From NCBI GenBank assembly GCA_021775615.1, contig JAJFHL010000383.1, positions 1-58,107 on the forward strand: a stretch of 58,107 nt of DNA, written 5' to 3'. The stretch comes from Hyphomicrobiales bacterium. Lineage in GTDB: Bacteria; Pseudomonadota; Alphaproteobacteria; Rhizobiales; JAJFHB01. Below are positions 36,331-46,300 of this stretch, piece by piece. The position numbers were made by a program, and so were the translations under genes. Each line of letters starts with the position of its first letter. Within the stretch, counting starts at the first letter, position 1. The notes under the pieces were generated by a model. It had not been told where the DNA came from. It was given only the letters and a program-made list of their open reading frames with translations, and did not search any database.

Positions 36331-37803
36331 TCAGCCGACCGACCCTTCCAGACTGATGCCGACCAGCGCCTGGGCCTCGACGGCAAATTCCATGGGCAAC
36401 TGCTGGAGGACCTCCTTGCAGAACCCGTTGACGATCAGTGCAACCGCCTCTTCCTCGTTGAGGCCGCGCTGACGGCAGTAGAACAACTGATCGTCACCGA
36501 TCTTTGATGTGGTCGCCTCATGTTCGAACTTGGCGGTTGAGTTCTTTGACTCGATGTATGGCACCGTATGCGCGCTGCAGGTCTGGCCAATCAGAAGCGA
36601 GTCGCACTGGGTGTGGTTGCGGGCGCCGGACGCGCGCCGGTGCGCGCTTACAAGACCGCGATAGGTGTTGGACGACTTGCCCGCCGATACGCCCTTGGAA
36701 ATGATCCGGCTCGACGTGTTCTTGCCGAGGTGGATCATCTTGGTGCCGGAATCGATCTGCTGATGGCCGTTCGATATGGCAATCGAATAGAACTCGCCGC
36801 GCGAATTGTCGCCGCGCAGGATGCAGCTCGGATACTTCCAGGTGATGGCAGATCCGGTTTCGACCTGGGTCCAGGAGATCTTGGAGTTCTTGCCGCGGCA
36901 GTCGCCGCGCTTGGTGACAAAGTTGTAGATCCCGCCGACGCCTTCCGCATCGCCCGGGTACCAGTTCTGAACCGTCGAATACTTGATCTCGGCATCGTCA
37001 TGCGCAATCAGTTCGACAACCGCGGCATGGAGCTGGTTCTCATCGCGCATCGGCGCGGTGCAGCCTTCCAGATAACTCACGTAGGAGCCCTTGTCGGCGA
37101 TGATCAGGGTGCGTTCGAACTGACCGGTCTGACTTTCGTTGATCCGGAAATATGTCGAAAGCTCCATCGGGCAGCGCACGCCTTCGGGAATGTAGACGAA
37201 GGACCCATCGCTGAAGACCGCTGAGTTGAGCGTGGCGTAGAAGTTGTCCGTCACGGGCACCACGGAGCCAAGGTATTTCTGAACCAGCTCTGGATGCGTC
37301 TGAACCGCTTCCGATATCGGGCAGAAGATAACGCCCGACTTGGCCAGTTCTTCCTTGAACGTGGTGACAACGGAAACGCTGTCAAAGACCGCGTCCACCG
37401 CGACCTTGGCGCCCTGTACGCCGGCGAGCACTTCCTGCTCTCTCAGCGGAATGCCGAGCTTCTCATAAGTGCGCAGAAGCTCCGGGTCGACCTCGTCGAG
37501 GCTCAGCGGCCCGTCGTCTGCGCGCTTCGGCGCGGAATAGTAATAGAGGTCATCAAAGTCGACCGGCGGGTACTTCACTTTGGCCCAGCTGGGTTCGTCC
37601 AGGTTACGCCAGCGGCGATAGGCATCCAGCCGCCATTCGAGCATCCATTCGGGTTCGCCCTTCTTGGCGGAAATGAACTTGACGATGTCCTCGTTCAGAC
37701 CCTTCGGCGCTTTTTCCGATTCGATGTCGGTGAAGAAGCCGTACTTGTACTGCTCGACAGCCAGACCCTTGACTTGTTCAACGGTTTCCTGAACAGCCGC
37801 CAT
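36331..37803 (-). CDS. sufB: Fe-S cluster assembly scaffold SufB
   Basis: SufB carries the nascent cluster in the SufBC2D complex. The 490-residue protein has the usual motifs: [111 protein letters not shown] and [34 protein letters not shown]. Cys residues in EGCTAP and FYCRQRG are conserved. ATG at 37803; 51 bp separate it from iscS. Confidence 0.97.
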   Translation of the reverse strand: MAAVQETVEQVKGLAVEQYKYGFFTDIESEKAPKGLNEDIVKFISAKKGEPEWMLEWRLDAYRRWRNLDEPSWAKVKYPPVDFDDLYYYSAPKRADDGPLSLDEVDPELLRTYEKLGIPLREQEVLAGVQGAKVAVDAVFDSVSVVTTFKEELAKSGVIFCPISEAVQTHPELVQKYLGSVVPVTDNFYATLNSAVFSDGSFVYIPEGVRCPMELSTYFRINESQTGQFERTLIIADKGSYVSYLEGCTAPMRDENQLHAAVVELIAHDDAEIKYSTVQNWYPGDAEGVGGIYNFVTKRGDCRGKNSKISWTQVETGSAITWKYPSCILRGDNSRGEFYSIAISNGHQQIDSGTKMIHLGKNTSSRIISKGVSAGKSSNTYRGLVSAHRRASGARNHTQCDSLLIGQTCSAHTVPYIESKNSTAKFEHEATTSKIGDDQLFYCRQRGLNEEEAVALIVNGFCKEVLQQLPMEFAVEAQALVGISLEGSVG

Positions 37804-37854
37804 GTTATTCCTCCAATTGAACCGCCCGTGTGGCGCGGTCGTCTACACTCATCA

Positions 37855-39003
37855 TCACGCGGCGGCTTCCGCCACCGCACTCTTCTTACGTTCGCAACAT
37901 GCCGCCAAAGCCGCGACAAAACGTTCCAATTCCTGTTCGCTGGTGTCCCATCCAATGCTGATGCGAATGGCGCAATCGGAAAGCTCATCCGCAATGCCCA
38001 TCGCACTCAGCACATGGGAGCGTGCCACCTTGCCGGACGAACAGGCCGAGCCGGAACTCACCGCAAATCCCTCAAGATCGAGCGCAATGAGCAGATATTC
38101 GGCCTGCACCCGTGGCACCATCAGGCAGGTGGTGTTTGGCAGCCTGGGCCCATCCGCACACAGAATTCTTGCATCCGGCAGTCGGATCGCGATGGCCTTC
38201 TCCATGTCATCGCGAAGACCGACAATTGAACCGTTGCCCGTGCTGTCGGCGGCCGCCTCGGCAGCAGCGCCGAACCCGACGATTGCGGCAACGTTTTCAG
38301 TTCCCGCACGCCGTCTTGTTTCCTGTCCGCCGCCGTGCATCTGCGCCCGCAGTTTGACCCCTTCACGTGTCAGAAGCGCGCCGGCACCCTGCGGTCCGCC
38401 GAGCTTGTGTGAAGACAGCGACAGCAGATTGACGCCGAGCGCATCGAAGTCGACATCGATTTTCGCGGCCGCCTGAACCGCATCGGCGTGGACCACGACA
38501 TCGTATTCGCGGGCCATGCGCACAATCTCGGCGATCGGCTGCACGGCTCCGGTTTCGTTGTTGGCCAGCATGACCGAAAGCAGCGCGCGGTCATCCGTCT
38601 CGGCCAGGGCCACCGCCAGATCGTCAAAATCAATCACGCCTTGCGCGGTGACGGCGATCTCGCGCACCGGAACGCCGGCCGCACGGCTGGGCTCGAGGAC
38701 GCTCGGATGCTCAATTGAAGACACCAGCAGACGCGCCACTCCCTCGCCTGCGATGCAGCCGGCAATTGCCAGATTGTTGGCCTCGGTTCCGCCGCTGGTG
38801 AAAACAACTCCCGCTGCCGGGGCCTTGACGAGAGCCGCCACCTGATCGCGAGCGTGTTCGATGCGGGCGCGCGCGGCGCGGCCTTCAACATGCACCGACG
38901 AGGCGTTGCCGCCGGCCTGAAGAGCGCGCGCGAACGCCTCGGCCGCCTGCGGCCGCAGCGGGGCCGTCGCGTTGTGGTCGAGATATGTACGGTGCGTGCT
39001 CAC
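37855..39003 (-). CDS. iscS: Cysteine desulfurase, IscS/NifS type
   Basis: A PLP-dependent cysteine desulfurase of group I, supplying sulfur for clusters and tRNA thiolation. The 382-residue product has TYLDHNATAPLRPQAAEAF, TSGGTEANNLAIAG, SSIEHPSVLEP, MLANNETGAVQPIAEI, VVHADAVQAAAKIDVDF, the PLP lysine in SSHKLGGPQGAGALL, RRAGTENVAAIVGF and the flexible-loop cysteine in SSGSACSSGKVARSHVL. The start is GTG at 39003 with AGGAAGG just upstream; the open frame runs 33 codons further into iscR without homology. It is the first enzyme gene after iscR, 16 bp away. Confidence 0.94.
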   Translation of the reverse strand: MSTHRTYLDHNATAPLRPQAAEAFARALQAGGNASSVHVEGRAARARIEHARDQVAALVKAPAAGVVFTSGGTEANNLAIAGCIAGEGVARLLVSSIEHPSVLEPSRAAGVPVREIAVTAQGVIDFDDLAVALAETDDRALLSVMLANNETGAVQPIAEIVRMAREYDVVVHADAVQAAAKIDVDFDALGVNLLSLSSHKLGGPQGAGALLTREGVKLRAQMHGGGQETRRRAGTENVAAIVGFGAAAEAAADSTGNGSIVGLRDDMEKAIAIRLPDARILCADGPRLPNTTCLMVPRVQAEYLLIALDLEGFAVSSGSACSSGKVARSHVLSAMGIADELSDCAIRISIGWDTSEQELERFVAALAACCERKKSAVAEAAA

Positions 39004-39019
39004 TGAACCTTCCTGCCGC

Positions 39020-39490
39020 TCAGTGTCCGACCGCCTGGTTGACACCCGCCGATGGTGCAACCACCGGCGCGGCCATGCCGAGCACCCGCTTGTTGACCAC
39101 ATCGGCCAAACTCACGGCGGCGAGGAATACGTGGATCTGACGACCCAGTTCCTCCCACAGGTCGTGCGTCAGGCAGCGAACGCCGCCGACGCACCCTTTC
39201 GGGGAGAATTCCTCGCAGCGCGTCACTTTCAGCGGTTCATCGACCGCCATGATAATGTCTGCCACCCGAATGTCTTCAGCCAGTCGCGCCAACAGATAGC
39301 CGCCTCCCGGTCCGCGCACGCTGTCCACCAGAGCGCCCTTGCGAAGCTTGGCGAAGAGTTGCTCCAGATACGCCAATGAAATGTCCTGTCGTTCGGCGAT
39401 GTCACTGAGAGAAACAGGCGCGCCGGACGAATGATGAGCAATGTCCGCCATTGCCATTACCGCGTATCTTCCGCGTGTACTGAGCTTCAT
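39020..39490 (-). CDS. iscR: Rrf2-family iron-sulfur regulator IscR
   Basis: IscR senses the cell's Fe-S status through its own [2Fe-2S] cluster and represses suf/isc genes. The 156-residue protein has the winged helix (KLSTRGRYAVMAMADIAHHSSGAPVSLSDIAERQDISLAYLEQLFAKLRKGALV then SVRGPGGGYLL) and three cysteines in the order C-x7-C-x5-C (RCEEFSPKGCVGGVRC) followed by LTHDLWEEL with the likely His ligand. ATG at 39490 has AGGAGA upstream; the frame extends 15 codons further. It heads the suf run, and its promoter at 39699-39727 overlaps a palindrome that is probably its own operator. Confidence 0.93.
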   Translation of the reverse strand: MKLSTRGRYAVMAMADIAHHSSGAPVSLSDIAERQDISLAYLEQLFAKLRKGALVDSVRGPGGGYLLARLAEDIRVADIIMAVDEPLKVTRCEEFSPKGCVGGVRCLTHDLWEELGRQIHVFLAAVSLADVVNKRVLGMAAPVVAPSAGVNQAVGH

Positions 39491-39698
39491 GGCCTTACGT
39501 CTCCTGTTCTCGCGGTTTCTCGCGGTGTGCCGCACGCAGAAAGTGAGCAGCCTTTGTTTTCAAACACTTGCATTGGAACCCCGGTTCCGTGCTATGTACG
39601 GCGCTCGCCGGTGCGTGCCATCGCTCACTGCCGGATTGCGGCCTGAATTTTGCACGTGTTCGCGTGCGTCGCAACCAGTCTTGAACGATTCTAAAGAG

Positions 39699-39727
39699 GA
39701 TATAGATAATCCGACTAAATTAGTCAA
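39699..39727 (-). promoter_or_regulatory. iscR-suf promoter overlapped by a perfect palindrome (probable IscR operator)
   Basis: On the minus strand TTGACT (39727-39722) and TATATC (39704-39699) are separated by 17 bases, a good sigma70 promoter with start near 39692 and a leader of about 200 bases before iscR. GACTAAATTAGTC (39713-39725) is a perfect palindrome around one base and covers most of the -35 box. Its TTGACTAA-type half-sites resemble the iron-responsive IscR boxes described in alphaproteobacteria (from memory). The rest of the 446-bp gap (39491-39936) up to the divergent hydrolase gene shows nothing else I can name. Confidence 0.72.
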
Positions 39728-39936
39728 GTACTCAAAGATGCCGATAAAATTTCGTTTGATAGCAATGCCTTACAGGATCGCCCTCAAAAACCATTAGTCG
39801 GTTGTCTTGCCAAAGCGCTCAGAACATATCGGGTGTTCGCGCATATCCGCCAGGCGGCACCGGCCGAAAATCGCAAGCCGGCTCGCGGTCAGAGCTCAAA
39901 ACGGCACAGAAACCAAGAAACAGGTCAGTAAACTCC

Positions 39937-40590
39937 ATGCCAGAAGTCATTTTCAACGGACCCTCAGGGCGCCTCGAAGGCCGATATCACCACTACCAGT
40001 CACCGAACGCACCGATCGCCATCATACTGCATCCGCATCCGCAATTCGGCGGCACCATGAACAACCCGATCGTGCACGCGCTTTACTATGTGTTCGTAAA
40101 GCGCAATTTCTCGGTTCTGAGGTTCAACTTCCGCGGCGTCGGTCGCAGCCAGGGCCTGTTCGATTCAGGACAGGGCGAACTGTCGGACGCGGCCACCGCT
40201 CTCGACTGGCTGCAGGGCTTCAACCATGATGCGCGCACCTGCTGGATCGCCGGCTTCTCCTTCGGCGCATGGATCTCCATGCAGCTTCTGATGCGCCGAC
40301 CGGAGATCGACGGCTTCATCTCGGTCGCTCCGCCCGCCAACCTCTACGACTTCTCGTTTCTCGCCCCCTGCCCCTCTTCCGGACTGATGGTCAATGGCGA
40401 CCGCGACTCCGTGGTCCCCAACGACGAGGTCGTCAAGCTGGTGGACCGGTTGAAGACCCAGAAGGGCATCGTCATCGATCACGAAGTGGTGCCCGGCGCC
40501 AATCATTTCTTCGAGGAAAAGATGGAAGACATGGTGGCCATCGTCGAGGCCTATCTCGACAAGCGGCTCGGAGAAACCCAGGCGGCCTAG
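39937..40590 (+). CDS. Alpha/beta hydrolase
   Basis: The 217-residue protein has the alpha/beta hydrolase core: AIILHPHPQFGGTMNNPIVHALYYVFV, RFNFRGVGRSQG, the nucleophile elbow IAGFSFGAWISMQL with Ser as nucleophile, VNGDRDSVVPNDEVVKL with the acid residue and PGANHFFEEKM with the catalytic His. It resembles small conserved hydrolases near YdeN/dienelactone-hydrolase-like proteins; substrate unknown. ATG at 39937 matches the family start; no strong ribosome-binding site. Its TAG stop uses the first G of a MITE-like element (40590-40852). Confidence 0.88.
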   Translation: MPEVIFNGPSGRLEGRYHHYQSPNAPIAIILHPHPQFGGTMNNPIVHALYYVFVKRNFSVLRFNFRGVGRSQGLFDSGQGELSDAATALDWLQGFNHDARTCWIAGFSFGAWISMQLLMRRPEIDGFISVAPPANLYDFSFLAPCPSSGLMVNGDRDSVVPNDEVVKLVDRLKTQKGIVIDHEVVPGANHFFEEKMEDMVAIVEAYLDKRLGETQAA

Positions 40591-40852
40591 GCCCTTTCAT
40601 CTTCATATGGAAACGCCTGATGGCGCCAAATCGGTTCGCTCGACAAGGCGCGGTGCGCCGTTCGATGCGGTGCATCGGGCAAGCGCTGCAACGCCGGCGA
40701 CGGGCCGATTTGGCCCACCGAAGGCTCAGGTTTTCACGCCCGCTGAACTGCGTTACGGCCCACTTGTGGTCAGCCAGACCACAGCGTGGACCGTGCCTTG
40801 TCAGCACACGTGAAAACCCGGTCAAGCGAATCCATATGAAGATGAAAGGGCC
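40590..40852. mobile_element. 263-bp MITE-like element with 22-bp terminal inverted repeats and TA flanks
   Basis: The ends are perfect 22-bp inverted repeats at 40590-40611 and 40831-40852, starting GGCCCTTTCATCTTCATATG. TA lies directly outside both ends (40588-40589, 40853-40854), the target duplication expected of Tc1/mariner (IS630-type) elements. Inside are two more 10-bp inverted repeats (GCCAAATCGG 40625-40634 with 40705-40714; GGTTTTCACG 40729-40738 with 40809-40818) and a hairpin TGTGGTC..GACCACA (40765-40783). No transposase fits. Removing the element and one TA restores the hydrolase stop as TAA and keeps the anmK stop TAG, so insertion spared both genes. It may also form a structured RNA or bidirectional terminator. 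Confidence 0.7.
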
Positions 40853-41958
40853 TAACCGGCCCGGTGCAGTACGCCTCCGGTGACCGGCTCCGAAACGCCT
40901 GTTGTTCCGGGAAAGCTTAGAGGCAGGCCCTTCAGAGACCGCGCCGCCATATAGGCGAAGGCTTCGGCCTCAATGGCGTCGCCACGCATGCCGACATCTT
41001 CGGCACTCTTTACCGGTGCATCCAGTCTGGAGCCCAGTTCGTTCATCAGTGCAGGGTTGTGACGGCCGCCGCCGCAGGCGATCCAAAGCTGTGGCGGTGC
41101 GGGCAGATGCGCCGTGGCCATCGCCACCGATGCCGCGGTAAAGGCGGTGAGCGTTGCTGCTCCGTCCGCGTCCGCCAACCCCTGCACCGGGTCAATGCTG
41201 AAATCGAATCGATCGAGAGACTTGGGCGGTTTGTGCAAGAAGTAAGAATGCTCGAGCATTCTGGAAAGCAGTTCCGGGTCGACCTTTCCCGATGCCGCCA
41301 TGGCGCCACCCTCATCCATCGACTTGCCGGTGCGCGCCGCCATCCACTGATCGATCAGTCCATTGGCGGGCCCGGTGTCGAAAGCGATTAGCGGTTCTTC
41401 GCCGTCGATCCAGGTGACGTTTGCCACACCGCCGAGATTGAGAAACACCACCGGCGCCACGTCCAGACGGCGCGCCAGCGCACGATGATAGACCGGCGCA
41501 AAGGGTGCGCCCTCTCCGCCGTGCGCCATGTCGTTTGCACGGAAGTCCGAGACGACATCAATACCCGTCGACCGGGCGAGTTCGGCGCCGTCTCCGAGTT
41601 GCACGGTCAGGCCCTGCTCCGGCCGGTGCAATATGGTTTGGCCATGGAAGCCTATGACGTCGACATCAGCCGCAGTCAGGCCGGCTTCGGACAGGAGCCC
41701 CGCCACCGCCTCTGCATGGGCGGCGGTTACCGCCCGCTCCGTTTCGCGCAAGGGTCCGGGCCGGGCCAACCGATCGTCGAGATCGGATGCTGCAGCCACG
41801 GCCCGCCACAAATGCTCCTTGAGATCGCCCGGGCACGGTATCGACCGGGACAGTCCCGCAGTGACCTTTCCATTGCCGTCGGTCTCGAGAATGGCCGCAT
41901 CGATACCGTCCATCGAGGTGCCGCTCATCAGCCCAATTGCCGTTACGGTGCCAGACAT
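40852..41958 (-). CDS. anmK: Anhydro-N-acetylmuramic acid kinase
   Basis: AnmK phosphorylates and opens 1,6-anhydro-N-acetylmuramic acid, recycling peptidoglycan fragments released by lytic enzymes. The 368-residue protein has the signature AIGLMSGTSMDGIDAAILETDG, VDVIGFHGQTILHRPE, GDGAELARSTGIDVVSDFRANDMAHGGEGAPFAPVYH, LNLGGVANVTW, AFDTGPANGLID and CGGGRHNPALM. ATG at 41958. It is divergent from tyrS, a common arrangement in alphaproteobacteria. Its last codon ends at the right inverted repeat of the MITE-like element, and C-terminal residues VTGGVLHRAG look intact. Confidence 0.96.
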   Translation of the reverse strand: MSGTVTAIGLMSGTSMDGIDAAILETDGNGKVTAGLSRSIPCPGDLKEHLWRAVAAASDLDDRLARPGPLRETERAVTAAHAEAVAGLLSEAGLTAADVDVIGFHGQTILHRPEQGLTVQLGDGAELARSTGIDVVSDFRANDMAHGGEGAPFAPVYHRALARRLDVAPVVFLNLGGVANVTWIDGEEPLIAFDTGPANGLIDQWMAARTGKSMDEGGAMAASGKVDPELLSRMLEHSYFLHKPPKSLDRFDFSIDPVQGLADADGAATLTAFTAASVAMATAHLPAPPQLWIACGGGRHNPALMNELGSRLDAPVKSAEDVGMRGDAIEAEAFAYMAARSLKGLPLSFPGTTGVSEPVTGGVLHRAG

Positions 41959-42046
41959 ATGTGATTTTCTCCCGGCAATGTTTTACAACCCGCCCGTAGC
42001 GCGATATCTAGCTCGACTGAACCATCGACATTAAACAGTAAATCCT

Positions 42047-43300
42047 ATGACAACGTATAAATCGGAATTCCTCAAGGTCCTCGAGGAACGGGGCTACATT
42101 CATCAGTGCTCCGATCCGGAGGGTCTGGACACGGCTGCCGCAGAGGGTGTGATCACCGCCTATATCGGTTTCGACTGCACGGCGCCGAGCCTTCACGTCG
42201 GGCATCTCATCGGCATCATGATGTTGCGCCGCCTGCAGCAGGCGGGCCACAAGCCGATCGTGCTGATCGGCGGCGGCACCACCAAGGTGGGGGACCCGTC
42301 CGGCAAGGACGACGCGCGCCAGTTGCTCACCGAGGAAACCATCGCGACGAACATCAAGGGCATCCGCCGGACGTTCGACAAGTTCCTCACTTTCGGCGAC
42401 GGCCCGACGGACGCCATCATGGTCAACAACGACGAGTGGCTGTCGGAGCTGAAGTACATCGAATTCCTGCGCGACTACGGCCGTCATTTTTCCGTCAACC
42501 GGATGCTGAGCTTCGACTCTGTGAAATTGCGGCTCGAACGCGAACAGCCCCTGTCGTTCCTCGAATTCAACTACATGATCCTGCAGGCCTATGACTTCAT
42601 CGAGCTGAAGCGCAAATACGGCTGCACACTGCAGATGGGCGGATCCGACCAGTGGGGCAACATCATCAACGGCATCGAGCTTGCGCGGCGCGTCGACGGG
42701 GTCTCGCTGCATGCCCTGACCACGCCGTTGTTGATGACCTCGTCGGGCGCCAAGATGGGCAAGTCCGCGGCGGGCGCGGTTTGGCTGAACGAAGACATGC
42801 TGAGCCCCTATGACTACTGGCAGTTCTGGCGCAATACGGAAGATGCCGATATCGGCAAGATGCTGCGGCTGTTCACGGAGCTTCCGCTCGACGACATCGA
42901 ACGGTTTGCCGCGCTCCAGGGACAGGACCTGAACGAGGCAAAGAAGACGCTTGCCACCGAAGCCACCGCACTGGTGCATGGCCGTGCGGAGGCTGACAAC
43001 GCAGCCGAAACGGCCCGTCAGACCTTCGAGCAGGGCGCAACGGCGGATGGCCTCCCGACGGTCGACATCGCCCGTGCCGAACTCGACGACGGGCTGGGCG
43101 TTCTGACCGCGATCGTGACAGCAGGCCTCGCCGCCTCGAATGGCGAAGCGCGCCGTTTCGTGCGCGGGGGCGGCGCCCGCATCAACGATGTCGCCATCGA
43201 AGACGAGCGGGCAAATCTGAGCGCCGGAGACGTCAACTCGAACGGTGTGATCAAGATTTCAGTGGGGAAAAAGCGCCACGCGCTGCTGCGCCCTGCGTGA
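42047..43300 (+). CDS. tyrS: Tyrosyl-tRNA synthetase
   Basis: TyrRS charges tRNA-Tyr with tyrosine. The 417-residue class I enzyme has the HIGH-type motif in [46 protein letters not shown], the KMSKS-type loop [15 protein letters not shown], and a C-terminal S4 RNA-binding domain ([23 protein letters not shown]). ATG at 42047. Ends 7 bp before the stop of the convergent AsmA-like gene. The only aminoacyl-tRNA synthetase in the window. Confidence 0.97.
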   Translation: MTTYKSEFLKVLEERGYIHQCSDPEGLDTAAAEGVITAYIGFDCTAPSLHVGHLIGIMMLRRLQQAGHKPIVLIGGGTTKVGDPSGKDDARQLLTEETIATNIKGIRRTFDKFLTFGDGPTDAIMVNNDEWLSELKYIEFLRDYGRHFSVNRMLSFDSVKLRLEREQPLSFLEFNYMILQAYDFIELKRKYGCTLQMGGSDQWGNIINGIELARRVDGVSLHALTTPLLMTSSGAKMGKSAAGAVWLNEDMLSPYDYWQFWRNTEDADIGKMLRLFTELPLDDIERFAALQGQDLNEAKKTLATEATALVHGRAEADNAAETARQTFEQGATADGLPTVDIARAELDDGLGVLTAIVTAGLAASNGEARRFVRGGGARINDVAIEDERANLSAGDVNSNGVIKISVGKKRHALLRPA

Positions 43301-43306
43301 CGCGGA

Positions 43307-46300
43307 CTATTTGAGCTCTCGCTTCGGCTTGGGCCGTGCCTGTGGCTCTACTATGTCGCCGGCGGGTTCCGGCTGCGAGATGTCTTCTCCGATCTCCAGG
43401 AAACGCCGCAGGAAGCCGGGCGCCAGGGCCGAGACCGGGTTGATCGTAACCCGCGGCCTTGCGAACGTGCCGGTGACCGCGAAAGTCACCCCGATCAGCC
43501 CCTGCCCCTCACCGCCGAGCAGAACCTGGCCGAGGATCGGAACATTGCCGATTGCCGAATTGAGCGCATAGGCGGGCGACAGAGTGCCCGCGATCTTGAT
43601 GCGGCCGTTGTCGCGGCGGACCGAACCACGCACCGTCGAGCCTATGGATGGGCCGTGTATGATCGCCTCATCGGTGATGCGCATGTAAGTCGGATCGATG
43701 CTGAACTTCAGCTTCAGAACATCGAACCGGGTATCGTCGCTCGGCGTGTTGTTGCCGTTACCATTCGTACGCTGGGTGGTGCTGCCGAGTTCACGCAGCA
43801 CCGGCTCATTGCGCACCACGAACTTCCGGATCCCCAGACGGCCGTTCTTGACCTCGCCGGACCCGGGTTTACCAAGCACTGCCGTGAGCTTCAGCGTGCC
43901 GTTGTGACTGCGGGTATAGAGATTGACCGCGCGCAAGGTTGCGCCGGCGTCATCCGAGAGGACCTGGATCGGGCGCTGACCGGTACCGTCCGGCGCTATC
44001 GTCACCTCAAGCCCCTTGGCGTTGGCAAACTGGCCGTTCATGCGAAAGCGCTGCAGATTGCCGCCGAGCATATGCATATTGGCCGAGACGTTGGTGAGAT
44101 GCTCGTTGTTGTGGAAGAACAGGGTCTTGATCTGCGCCACCACGTTGACCCGGCTCCGGCCGGGTTGGACCGGCGCAGCAGGCTCGCTGGGGATCGCCTC
44201 GCCTTCGCCAAACATCGCATCGACGATGGGCCTTGCATCGAACGAATCGCCAACAATCCGGAAAGACGTTACGCCGTCGGCGTTCGTGGAACCGGTAATG
44301 GCGAACCGGTTGCCGGCCCCCAGGCGAACATCGGGCATGTCAATTTTAGTCAACGCGCCTTTGGCGTTGGTCGACAGGCTGCCTTGCATGGACAAATGAT
44401 CGGGCCCGACAAGGCGAAGGTTGGTGACGGTGGTCGTACCATTGGGGGCAAGGTGGACATCGAACGACGCCTTGGCCCCTTTTCCGGCATGCCTGCGCCA
44501 TTGCAGCTGGCTGAAAAAGATCTCGGCGTTGGAGAGATCCGCCTCGATATGCATGCGCTCGAACCCGCCGCCGGCGCCGCTTTCCACAACGACCGGCACA
44601 GCCCCGCGCAAGAAGCCCGAGAGATCGAGGTTCAACCGTTTGCGGGCCTCTTCGGTCAGCACGGCGGCTGCCTTGATACGGGTGCCCGCTTTCGCGTCTT
44701 CAAAGTCCTCGCGCCAGGTCAACTGGGTCTTTACGCCGTTGAGCGTCACCTTGCCCTTGCCCACGAGCCCCTGCTTGTCGACGTCGAGAACCATGGTGCC
44801 TGACTGAATGTCCCCGCCTTCAAAGATCGAGGCCAGAGCAACATCGGTCAGTTCCGAACGAGCGCTGATTTCCACCTGATCGAAGGTCAGGTGGTGCAGC
44901 ATCGGCAATCGAACATGCAGGCGGGTCACATTGGTTCCGCCGAGATCTTCGGGGGCAATGCCGGCGGCCTTGGCATACCCAAGCGGCTCACGGTCGACGA
45001 GCCGGAGAATTGACGTCGAGGTCCCTGACACGTCTATCGTTATGTCGCCTATCGTCCCGCGCTCGGCAAGATTCTCCAGGTAGAAACGGCCATTGGAGAC
45101 TTTCAGCCCGTCGCCGGTTTCGAGGGTCACGTCGCCCTCGGACAGCCTGACTTCCAGATCGTTGCCGCGCAGCAGACCTTCCGCCCGGGCGTTGGTGATC
45201 GCGGGAAAATCCCGGAAGTAGCGGGTCGTCACGTTGCGAAGCTTGAAAGCGAACGACAGCTGGTCGTTCGGCAGCGGAGCGCTTTCCAGGGCGGCGGCAA
45301 GCGCCTCTGAACTGAGGTTCACAGCGAGATCGCCGTCAAGCACCGCATCGTCGGACATGTGTTCGACAATCCAGTTGCGCGCACCGGGCGCCGCCGCGGG
45401 CGGCCATAATTTCATGATCACCGGCAGGGCCGCGTTTCGCATCGTGCCGCGAAGGAACACTGCGGGCACTTCTGGACCTTCGATGAAGGTACCGCGCAGT
45501 TTGATCACCGAGTCTCCCGCAGTCAGTTTTAATTCCTCGATATCCAGCCGCCCTTCCTCAATGGCGGCAAGACCACGCAGATCAAAACTGTCAATTGCCA
45601 GGAGATTGCGGAAGGTTCCCTGGGTATCCAGGCTGACATTGCGGGCCGACATGCGGTAGCGCCACGACACGAGCTTCCCGGTGTCATTGTGCATCGGCGA
45701 GAACCGGCCATTCAGGCTGGCACGCGAGCCGCCCACGTAAATCGATGAGTCTTCCAGAACGATGTCGCCACTGTCCGGTTCGTAGGTGAGCTGCAAGGCT
45801 CCCTCGTCGACCAGTACCGATTCGGTGATAAAACCCGGAAACCCAACCAGCCCGGCGCCTGCGGCAAAGGACGCCTTCGCCTCCAGCAGGGTTCCCTTGC
45901 TGTCAAACTCGAAATTCGCTTCGCCGTTGAGCGGCACCTGAACTTTGGCAAGATTGGACAGGGCGAAGATCAGATCGGACATCTCGGCCGGGATCAGATC
46001 GAAGACCTTGGCCGTGACCTTGAAGCGACCGCTGTCGGCGAGATAATCGACTGCCAACTGCAACTTCCAGGGATGCTGGCCGCTTGATACATTGCCATGG
46101 GCGAGCAGTGAAATGCCGTATGGGACGCGCTGGAAGACAAGATTTGTTTTCGGCGCATACCAGAAGGATTCGTTGGCTTCGTCGTAGATCGACACCGCCG
46201 CGTCGCTGATGGCGATCGTTCCCAGGTCCGAGGTCGCGGAATCATTGGCGGTGCGGGCCGCGAATGCCTGCAAAATATAAGCAAGAAAACCGCCCGACTC

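Noticed and set aside
40607-40813. 68-codon open frame inside the MITE-like element
   Set aside because: No ribosome-binding site or family match, and its start lies in the terminal inverted repeat; it looks like chance.
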